Source: Trichopria drosophilae (Eukaryota; Arthropoda; Insecta; Hymenoptera; Diapriidae). From it: 64,000 nucleotides of DNA. The notes beneath the pieces were generated by a model. It saw only the letters and a list, made by a program, of their open reading frames with translations, was not told the origin of the DNA and did not search any database. Both the position numbers and the translations under genes were made by a program. Location of the stretch: the NCBI GenBank assembly GCA_030407085.1, contig CM059583.1, positions 89,038,001 to 89,102,000 of the forward strand, written 5' to 3'. Shown one piece after another: positions 55,439 through 64,000 of the stretch. Every line of letters starts with the position of its first letter. Positions within the stretch are counted from its first letter, which is position 1.

Positions 55439-55569
55439 TATAACGTTAACTTCCGACACACTCGATTAACCGCAGCGTCGTCGTCATAGTAGTCGCACCC
55501 CAGGGCGCGGCGGTTCGAGCCTACAATTTTATAAGTTATATCATAATACTGTAACATGAGTTGTCTTAA
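55435..55569. repeat. Direct repeat copy 2 (135 bp)
   Basis: Partner of 54545-54669, with a 10-bp insertion (cgcggcg region). It starts with the TTAA of the piggyBac-like end. Confidence 0.85.
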
Positions 55570-56805
55570 TCGGTTTCGGTGCATCAAAAGCCAAGTTTCT
55601 ATCTTACAAAAAAGGTATTCCTGTCATAGAAATTCCAAATGTATAACCGTAGCCTATGCGAGTTTTCTCTTTAACTATGATCATTATCAAATGCCCCACT
55701 AACTTCAAGAAATGCTGCTAATAGTACTTTGTGAGATGATAGAGCTTGATCTGCAAGGAGCGTTAGGTGAAGTAAATTATCTGAGTAGAATCTACCTTTT
55801 CTAAAACCAAATTCCCGCTAAACATGTAACGTAAATGAAACGTTACATGTTATCCCATTTATGACAAAAACGCAACGTTTCGTAACAACTTCTTGATGCC
55901 GTTTACACCACGTTGCACAATGTCTAAATACGCAAAGCTAATGCGTAACATTACCAGAATGTCACTTTATAATAGTTTCAAAAACGTTTTATGGAATCGT
56001 TTCTGCAACGGCACAAAGTCACCAAGGAAATTTAAAACGTCGCATTCAGGTTACTAACGTAACATTCATGTAATGTTACGAATGCGACGTTTCGTAGACA
56101 TGATTCGGCCGGTTCCATCTCAGACTTCGCCTTCAAGATTCGGAAGCGTTCGGATGCAGCATTTGTTTTCGTATATTAGAACGATTTACATGCAATCTTT
56201 TTCTTCTTATAATTATCCTTTTTTCTGGTGCATAATATTATTTGCTATTATTAATTTTGTTCTTTTTATTTCTTATACGTGTGTAACTTGAATACATTGA
56301 TGTCCATTAAATTCAATATTTTTTTTTTGTAATATTACTGCAAAAATTATTTTAAAATATAAAGTAATTTGAGACTGAGACTGCAATGAAGTGAAATTTA
56401 ACTATTGTTATATACTTCACATTTGAAATTGAAACGGGTTTTGTAATATTTAAAGACTATGCATTTTATAAATGCAGTGTATCTATTTTAAAAAACTCGC
56501 TCCCTTTTAATATATTTATGTACAAAATTTGTAAATTTCCGTCACTTGTCCCGAAAAGTAACTCGTACCATATTATTTTTAATGTAAATTGTATTAAATT
56601 TAATTCATAATTTAAAAATTGGTTCACTTATGTTAATTTTAATATCCACGTAATTCATAACTTATTTCCAAGTAGTGCATTTGTAAAATATACTTGTGTC
56701 AATTAACTTTACATTTTTTTAAACAGTGTCTATTAATCAATTTCGTTAAAAAAATATTATACGGATATCTTAAAAATATTTATTTAAATTACAATACATT
56801 ACTAC
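55570..56805. other. Stretch without genes; short nested hairpin
   Basis: At about 56036-56092 aaacgtcgcattc and gaatgcgacgttt pair and enclose cgtaacattcatgtaatgttacg, itself an inverted repeat. Copies of acgtaac/gttacgt are common from 55810. No gene was seen. Confidence 0.55.
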
Positions 56806-57572
56806 TGTTACGGACGCTAGGCTACACGTGTAGCAGCGCACGTACTCAGGAATATTCGCCGTTAATAAATAATAAAGCGGACACCTGAGATGTCCACAGC
56901 GACGTCATCCATCGGGTCAGGCCACACGTCCTGGAAACCGTTGGAAATTAGAGATTCGGGTGTCCTATTGTTAACCGAATTGTTATAATAAATCAAGTGA
57001 CATTTAAAGACATCCGCTGTAGATTAGGAGGTCGAATTGGCGAACAACAAATATTGGAGCCGTTCGGGAAACCACCGAATCGCTAAAAGCATCGATATCT
57101 GACACGAAAGCGGCGATTCGCGAAAAACGAGCCTTATCGGACACCGTGGTTGATGGTGTCTCGTAAACACCCCCGCTACCGAATAATGTGCAAAACCGAC
57201 CTGACTTGTAACGGATAATTGCATTGTCCAGTCAGAGTCGCCCCGGAGCTAGAACAGCTAATCTCGCGATTGGGAACTTGTAAAAACTTAAAGATCTCGG
57301 AACTTGGCACGCGGACGCCTTTTTCCCTAGCGACTCTGCGCGAACACATAAGTCGTCGACACGACTTAATTTATTCACGAATTATTATTCGCGTCCATCA
57401 CGCATGTCGAAAAAACCTCTGCTCTCGGCAAAATATAGAACTAATAAAAATTCTTCCTACCTAAACCACTTATTCTTTTCACTTGGGGTATCGGTCCCCT
57501 TCACGTGTACCCCCAAATCCGAATTATCCTGATTTAATAAACACTTCACGTTACGATCCCAAATCCGTAACA
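56806..57572 (+). repeat. LTR of a second Gypsy-like retrotransposon
   Basis: It begins TGTTACGGAC and ends AAATCCGTAACA, with TG/CA ends and extended inverted TGTTACGG...CCGTAACA. An AATAAA lies near 57535. It is followed within 12 bp by a primer-site-like sequence and 0.85 kb later by gag. The partner LTR is outside the window. Confidence 0.8.
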
Positions 57573-57582
57573 TAGTTAAAAA

Positions 57583-57602
57583 TTTGGTGGCAGCGGTGGG
57601 AT
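57583..57602 (+). promoter_or_regulatory. Primer-binding site
   Basis: TTTGGTGGCAGCGGTGGGAT follows the LTR end by about 10 bp, as in many insect Gypsy elements. Confidence 0.65.
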
Positions 57603-58424
57603 ACACGAGTGAAAAGTAAGACAAAAGAAAAGAAGAGATAATTAAAATTAAAAATTAATACGCGGAGCAGTGGAAAAAAAACTAAATCTAAAACAGAGTG
57701 ACGCGTGATAAAATCGGACCCGAAGACTTTGAACAATCTAAACAACAACAAAAATCTAGTGTTCGCAAAAAAAAAATTTTTTTCAAACCAACTTCATAAA
57801 ATTGACTTTCACAAAGTGAGTGCAGTTTCAAAAACCCTCCTCGCTTTCGGAGTTTTACAATCGTTAACGAAATTTTAAAATAAGAACATTCGAAGCATAT
57901 CAAAGGAAAATTCTGAAAATTGGATAAGACAATGAATTTTGAATTTTGAAAATATTGAAATTGAATTTTGGAATTTGAAAATATAACAAAGACTCGATTA
58001 AATTGAACAAGTGATCGCGACGGGAAGTCTGCATTCATTACACGCATACTGGTCAGCTGCAGTCATCTTCCAGAAAATACGGAAGAAATCAACACCGCAG
58101 AGAGAACTTCAAAACTTCAATCATCTTCAAGAAATCCAAGATGTGGCCGATTGTGTTCATGGCCACGATTCTTTTGTAAGTGGAAATATATATTTGAAAA
58201 AAAAACAATTTTAATTTTTTATTAATGTTGATTCTCGATTTGAATCTTAAAAGTGATTCTTAACTAGAAAATTTCCTTTTTCTTTTATTTTCGAAACAAA
58301 CGTGAGAAAATTTGTTACAACATAAAAATTGATGATTGTTGCGACAATATTCCGTATCTATTTGCAAAAAATATATATATAACACATAATCAAATCTATT
58401 ATACCGGCGTGATAATCCCGTAAA
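57603..58424 (+). other. Retrotransposon leader
   Basis: No gene. A-rich leader between the primer site and gag. Confidence 0.6.
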
Positions 58425-59138
58425 ATGGCAGATGATAAGCGAAATATTATACCAGCAGCACCCGCACCTGCACCCGTGCAACCGGTAGTACAATATGTTG
58501 TTGCAAGGGCTCCGTCAATAGCGGAAGCAGTAAGTAGCATTCCCGAATTTGACGGGTCTGTTGATAAATTCCCCGATTTCGAACGAGCATGTCGCGACAG
58601 TTTCGCGTTACTCACTCCCAACGACACACGACTGTACTTACACATGTTACGCAAAAGACTAATAGGAAAAGCGCGAATATTCGACGACAGAATTGCTGAT
58701 TACGCGACGGTAGATGCATTCCTCACAGATTTACGCGGAACCTACGGAGTTCCGACAGACCCGATTAAATTGCTAACGAACATGAAAACTATGTACCCAA
58801 AATCAAATGAGTCGTTGGAAGAATTTGGGCATCGTCTTCTAAGTAATACGAAAAATCTTGAAAAAGCTCTAAATGCCTCTACCGACTACACGGCCGAGGA
58901 TAGGGTGCGCTTCCTGAATCGCGCTAATCGGGATGGGCTGGAACATTTTATCTATTGTGCGAAAGGGCCGATGGAATCGCGGTTATTACACGCCAATCTA
59001 GCCACATTACAAATCGCGGTAGAAACAGCTCGAAAATTGTCTTTAAAATATGGCGCGAAAGATGTCGGTTTAGACCCCAGTTTCGAAGTTCGCGGTGAAA
59101 AATCCTATCGTGCATCCGCACATTTAATAATAATTTAA
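58425..59138 (+). pseudogene. gag: Gypsy-like gag capsid, cut by a non-LTR insertion
   Basis: The 237-codon frame starts MADDKRNIIPAAPAPAP and has a capsid-like part: IPEFDGSVDKFPDFERAC near residue 40, YGVPTDPIKLLTNMKTMYP and ESLEEFGHRLLSNTKNLEKA. This fold is shared by retrotransposon gags of the Ty3/Gypsy group. The frame is open until about 59124, where the sequence passes into the 3' end of the minus-strand LOA-like element; the last few residues come from that junction. The CCHC nucleocapsid and pol are not in the window. Confidence 0.8.
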
Positions 59139-59217
59139 AGTTTGAGTTGGTTTGGTCACACGGACCGAAAACCTGAGTGCTTGGGTAGTCCTTTTGCACT
59201 CCTCCTATGACCTCCTT

Positions 59218-62190
59218 CTATTTATATGGCACGGCGCATAGCCATCCAGACCGCGGCATGGTCGCAGCATCCATGGAGGTGATATCCTGCCCTGTCAGTG
59301 CAGGTTTGCCCATTCTTTCCACTATATGTCTAATGGTGGCATGGCATTTGCAAAGAATGTGTTCGGCGGTTTCTACCGCCTCTCCACAGTACTTGCAGGC
59401 CGTCGAATCTGACAGTCCTATTTTGTGGAGATGTCCCAGGAGAACCCCGTGCCCAGTGATCATTGCCACCAGATCTTTGGCAACCGATCTTTTGGCATTC
59501 AGGAATACCGGTTTCCATCTGCAGGGCCAGCTGTCGCCAATAAAAAGTTTGGCTTGCTTGCATCCCGGTGTGGAACCCCATATCCTTTGGTGTTCGAGCG
59601 CAACCTTCGTCCGGAATGCTTCCCGAGCGAGGTTTTTGCACACGCCCATCACGGGTGTGGGGACAATAAAATTCTTTTTTGCTGCCAGTTTGGCTAGCTT
59701 ATCCGCCATCATGTTGCCTTTGAATCCACAGTGGCTTGGGATCCAGCGCAGCGTGACGCGGGTTTTCACAGCTAGTCTATTCAGGGACTGGTAGCAGTCC
59801 CAGACTAGTCCTGACCTTGTGCTAAAGTTGTTGAGGGCCTGTAAGGTTCCCCTGCTATCAGAAAAAATGGTGGTATTATTACCGTTATCCTCATTTAGCG
59901 CTCTATATGAACACTGAATGATAGCCATTAATTCTGCTTGCAAAACAGTGGTGTAGGCTCCCAAGGTGTATGTGGACCCTTTTCCACCTCTTCCTCTGTA
60001 TACCCCTGCTCCACTCCACCGCGCCCCAACTGACCCATCTGTGAACCAGTTGTTGCCGTCGAGTAGTGTCGCATGGTTGCTTTCCCAGTCTTCTCTGGTC
60101 GGGAGACTGATTTTGTATTTTTTGTCAAAAAGATAGCGTGGTGACGTGTGATCTGCGATCTCGTCTAAGACGCTCCCACGAAAGTAGGCATCCAGTGGTC
60201 CTGTTCTTTTGACAGAGCTCCTGTACCCACTCTTTGCTTTGATCCTGCGCCAGGCCTTCGCGGCTTCGGCTTTCAAAGTTATGTGAAAGGGCTCTACATC
60301 CAGGAGAACACCTAGCGCCGCCGTGGGGGTTGACCTCGTAGCGTCCGTGATACTCCTGAGTATGAGCCCTCTCACTTTCTCTAGGTCCATGACAGCTGTA
60401 GCCATAGTAGATCTGTTCCACCAGGCCAGTGAAGCATAGGTTAACCTTGGCTTCAGTATAGCCTCGTATATCCATAGCATAGTAGCCGGCTTGAGGCCCC
60501 AGCTGCTGCCTATGGTTCGTCTCATTAGCCATAGGGAAGCTGTGACTCCGGCACATCTGTCTTTCAGATGTTTCTTCCAGCTAAGCTTGCTATCTAGAGT
60601 CACCCCGAGGTATTTGGCTGTTTCCGCGTACTCTAGTGTGTGTCCAGACAGAGTGAGCGGACAGACACGGTCCCATTTGTAGTTTCTGCTCAACACCAGC
60701 ACCTCTATTTTCCTAGGGTTAATAGAGAGCCCCGTTTCCTGACACCAGTGCTCCACAAATGTAAGTGCGCTCTGCCTTAAACTTGTCAGCGGACTCAAGA
60801 ACGGCCCCCTGGCAATTATCAGAGCGTCGTCTGCATATCCCGCGACGTGCAGTCCAAGCTCCATGATTCCCACCAGGAGCTCATTCATCACTACATTCCA
60901 TAGTAGTGGCGAAAGAACCCCTCCTTGTGGACATCCGGAGTCAACATAGCCCCGGATTTTCGTATCACCTTTCTCCGCTCGCAGACTACGATTCGCCAGC
61001 ATGTGGTCCACCCAGTCCACGATTGGTTCCGGTGTGTTGTGCGTCCTGGGGGCTCTCCTTATCACTCCTCGCGCGGTGTGATTGAAGGCCCCCTCAATGT
61101 CCAGCAGAGCGCCCACTGCGAAACCCCTGTTCTCCAGCTGGGTCTCAATCAGTGAGACAGCCTGATGCAGTGCCGTCTCGGTGGAGAGACCCGTTCTGTA
61201 GGCATGTTGGCTCCCGTGCAGTGGGCATCGTGCTAGGACCGTCTCCTTCATGTACCTATCCACGAGTCTTTCTACTAACTTTAGTATAAATGACGTTAGA
61301 CTGATTGGTCTAAAGTCCTTGGGCGATTCATAACCGCATCTCCCTGCTTTAGGTAGGAAAACCACCTTAACACCCTGCCATGCACTAGGCACATGACCCA
61401 GGATGAGACTAGCTGTAGTTAGTCTTATAAGTGGTCCTATGATCATATCGCCAGCTCTTTGAAGAAGAGCTGGATAAATTCCATCTGGCCCTGGTGACTT
61501 ATACGGACTAAAGGAGTGTACGGCCCGCCTTATCCTCACGGGGGTGACGATTTCCCGAGCGATTCGGCGTCCAAGTTCTCTGCGGGCCTTGGACATCCTA
61601 CCTCCCGAGCCGGGAACGGCTCGGTTCAGGTCTTCGTCTCCCCCCTTCCCACTCCCAGACCTATAAAAGCCCGGGAAGTGGGCTCGGATCAGGCAGTCCA
61701 GTGTCTCCGCGTCTGTCGTCTTACTGGTGCCATCTGGCAGTTTTAGTATTCCCATGATTGCAGCCGGGTCCTTCGCCAGAACCTTTCCAAGCCTGGCTGC
61801 CGGAGGTCCCTTCTCGACCTCCGAGCAGAAGGATTCCCAGCTGTCTTTCTTGACTTTCCTGACTGCATCTCTGAAGTCATCTCTTGCTATAGTATAGCTG
61901 TCCCAGGCTTGGGGATAATTCTTCTTCCTGGCTAACCTGAAAAGCTTTTTAGTGTTAACCTTCTTAGCCTCCAGGCTGCGGTTCCACCAGGTCAGCCTCC
62001 TGTCCCTGACAGGGGTTTCCCGGCAGTTTCGCTCGAAGGCATATTTAATGCTTGCTCTGAACGCCTTGGCTGCTTCCTCTAGTGCCAGAGAATTGTTGAT
62101 CCTAGCCCTTGGCATATCCTCGAGGGCTACACCTAGGTCTCTTTTGAAACCCTCCCAGTCTGTACCTCTGGGGTTTCTAATAAATATCAT
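59218..62190 (-). pseudogene. LOA-like ORF2: reverse transcriptase, RNase H, zinc motif
   Basis: This long frame (990 codons) holds RT with KSPGPDGIYPALLQ, DFRPISLTSFILKLVERL, CPQGGVLSPLLWN and AGYADDALII (Tyr-Ala-Asp-Asp). It then has RNase H with FTDGSVGARWSG, LQAELMAI, FSDSRGTL and a MADKLAK block, and a C-terminal CKYCGEAVETAEHILCKC. It is separated from the endonuclease frame by an ATGA overlap at about 62187-62190, most simply a one-base frameshift within one original ORF2. RT and RNase H residues are kept. Confidence 0.92.
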
Positions 62191-62891
62191 ACATCAGCCG
62201 CCAGTTGATATGCAATCGTCATGTGATCCGACAGTGACGGATCATCTTTAACCCTCCAATCTATAATCCTGTGGAGGAGGCTACTGCTACAGAGTGTGAG
62301 GTCCAGGACTTCAGCTCTGATAGCGTTGCGAAAGGTTGGGGTGCTGCCGGTGTTGCGGATATCCAGGTCGGTGGTGACCAGATATTCCAGCAGCGCCTGT
62401 CCTCTTTCGTTAATGTCGGTACTGCCCCATATCTGATGGCGTGAATTCGCGTCACAGCCTATCAGTAGGGGGAGCCCCATCTGCCTGCAATGATCCACCA
62501 GTTTCCTTACCTCCCTTGGGGGATTTTCAGGCCCATCATATGGGAAGTAAGCTGAGGCCACTGCTATTTTCCCCAACTCATCTGTGTTGATTGTTATCAC
62601 CATTAGGTCTTCATTACTCAGATCCATCAGTGGAACTGCGTTGATTCCCTTGGTGAGAATACAGGCCCTGGGTTTGACCGCCCCTATTTTGCTAAAACAT
62701 TGGGAGGCCCCCAACCCCCTAATGGCATTTTTGACAATCCAAGGTTCTTGGATTAGCGCTATGCCTGTGTGCGCCACAGCCATGCTCCTCTGTAAACAAG
62801 CAGAGGCGCCCTTGCTGTGGTGCAAGTTAATCTGGGTAAACTGAAGTTGCCCGGACGCCATTGTGAGACGTCGCGCCTCTTCTTTTACCAT
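62187..62891 (-). pseudogene. LOA-like ORF2 N-terminal endonuclease
   Basis: The 234-codon frame has an APE-type endonuclease: QINLHHSKGASA, ALIQEPWI, GCDANSRHQIWGS and DPSLSDHMTI (catalytic Glu, Asp-Asn and Asp-His blocks). Its stop overlaps the start of the RT frame. The catalytic residues are intact. It nicks target DNA for insertion. Confidence 0.9.
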
Positions 62892-62892
62892 G

Positions 62893-63901
62893 ATCGGCCC
62901 TTACTGGCCGGTGCCTCCAGTGACCTTGAATGTCATCCGGGTGCACCGGTAGTAAGGCCGATTATCAAGGGTCGCGAGCGCCCTTGCTTGGGCTTCCGGA
63001 ATCTGAACAACCAGCAGCATTTTTGTACCGCCTTGCTGCCCAGATGCTGGAGGTTGTACCCACCCAGACGCCAAAATATCACCGCCGGATCCTCTGGTTC
63101 ATCTGGGATCCAGGCTGTAGCCTTCAGCATCTTTTGGAGGAGTTCAACCCCCCCGGTCCTGATCTTTAGACCCTTCCAGGGGCCACCCTCGGCCGTAAGT
63201 TAAGCCATGAGACGGTCCCTGGTTGCCTGGTTCGCCGGGATGAAAGTGATGGCCCCGGCCTTGCAAAAGGAGGCCTCGATCTTCGGCCATTGCTCCTCTG
63301 GCAGCTCTTCAGCACGCCTCGAGAAGACCCGGCAGAAGGTATCGAGATGCTCCTTTGTCAGCGCGGCATCGGGGTAATCCTCATTCACCACGACGAGAGT
63401 AAGGGGGTTCGCCCGCTGTGCGGCAGTGAGACCCGAACCCATGGCCCTGTCTAAGGCCGCTTGGTTCGCCCCTCCCCCCTACTTTTTTTGACGGTTTCTG
63501 CCCCGACGGGGGAGTCTCTTGTGGATGCCTCCCCCTCTTCGGAGTTTGTTTCGTCCCGGTGTTGGTGTTAGCACCCGGGCCACCACTGGCGCCCTCTAGG
63601 CGCTCTCTTTCATTGCGGAGCCTCTTTTTTGCAGCTTCGCAGAGTCTTTTCTTGATTATGGCCGTCGGTGACTCCTGCGCGTCACACCCTCTTGCGAGGG
63701 CGCAGCCGCTGGGAGGGCACCGACGGTTGGACGTTCAGCCTGGTTTCCAAGAGGCGTCCCGGCCGCCGAAGCGTCCGTTTCGACCTCCATGGTCCCCGAG
63801 CCGTCTGTCAGTTTTTTATTTATGTTTGTTGTGGTGTCGTCATTCATTTGATTCCCACGAGTAGCTAGGGAAGTAGTCTTCCCCCCGACAGAGCCCTGCA
63901 T
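62893..63901 (-). pseudogene. LOA-like ORF1, broken by stops and frameshifts
   Basis: The N-terminal part (63901-63656) is Thr/Ala-rich. A following basic segment (near 63640-63480) reads in another frame. The frame 63442-63200 has an RRAEELPEEQWPKIEASF block and ends at a TAA at 63200-63202, then continues open in the same frame with AWIPDEPEDPAVIFWRLGGY to a stop at 62933-62935. An upstream in-frame TAG lies near 63480. It would be an RNA-binding ORF1 protein, although I see no CCHC motif in the readable parts. Confidence 0.7.
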
Positions 63902-64000
63902 GCCGAGATGAGGCTTAATACGAGGGGTGGCGCCTGGTGCCCCAAGGGACCGTTTTACGACACCTTCATAACCCCCGGTGCCAAGACATTCGGGTCATGG
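63902..64000 (-). other. LOA-like 5' UTR at window edge
   Basis: GC-rich, continues beyond the window. No feature was seen. Confidence 0.5.

Larger units (their letters stand above)
59125..64000 (-). mobile_element. LOA-like non-LTR retrotransposon (5' end beyond window)
   Basis: On the minus strand it holds, in order, 5' UTR/ORF1 (from about 63901), endonuclease, RT, RNase H and a C-terminal zinc motif, then a short 3' UTR ending in an A/T-rich tail (tttaaattattattaaa) near 59124. It is inserted in the gag gene of the Gypsy-like element. The presence of RNase H and RT motifs suggests the LOA/I group. Several frame breaks make it inactive. Confidence 0.85.

Noticed and set aside
63559..63868. 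Plus-strand frames over the LOA-like ORF1
   Set aside because: Antisense shadows of a GC-rich minus-strand coding region.

Overview
This is eukaryotic, intron-containing, AT-rich DNA made almost entirely of mobile elements. No host housekeeping gene is recognisable. The families present (an animal-type Polinton/Maverick, a Crypton with insect-like protein features, a DUF4817-type mariner-like transposase, Ty3/Gypsy elements, a LOA-like non-LTR element with RNase H) point to an insect, most likely a hymenopteran such as an ant. That assignment is an inference from family resemblance, not proven by the sequence.

Region 1-15.3 kb is a nearly complete Polinton (Maverick), a virus-like DNA transposon. 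Its left end lies outside the window. On the minus strand, reading from about 8.7 kb down to 1, are a protein of unknown function, the packaging ATPase, two conserved Polinton proteins, the chromodomain integrase, the minor capsid (penton-like) protein, a basic pX/mu-like protein, the major capsid protein, a split conserved protein and the start of the adenain-like protease. On the plus strand are a small multi-exon gene (9.7-10.8 kb) and the protein-primed DNA polymerase B (10.9-15.3 kb). The polymerase frame opens with a splice acceptor and has no early ATG, so it is probably spliced to the upstream exons. The element is damaged: a stop codon in the major capsid gene, two frameshifts in PolB and one likely frameshift in the split protein.

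Region 15.3-27 kb is a graveyard of DNA elements. It holds about 245-bp tandem repeats, a foldback-like element with acgtacg-rich arms (17.3-19.8 kb) carrying a small MITE and a hairpin, a three-exon Crypton tyrosine recombinase gene (22.55-24.45 kb) lying between inverted GGGCGTAAA-type repeats, and a 262-bp MITE.

Region 27.05-42.04 kb is one Ty3/Gypsy insertion on the minus strand. It is bounded by two long terminal repeats and a 4-bp ATTT target duplication. Its 5' leader is swollen to about 7 kb by a 3.3-kb hierarchical satellite, a 97-bp tandem array and a nested TIR transposon. Gag and pol are broken by frameshifts and stops.

Region 42-56.8 kb holds fragments: a tRNA-like SINE head, a 5'-truncated non-LTR element with a 14-bp target duplication, a Gypsy RT fragment cut by a DUF4817/mariner-like transposon, large palindromes, a 142-bp tandem repeat, a foldback element, and pieces of non-LTR retrotransposons, one interrupted by a MITE. 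Region 56.8-64 kb is the left LTR, primer site and gag of a second Gypsy-like element, interrupted by a minus-strand LOA-like non-LTR retrotransposon that runs off the window.
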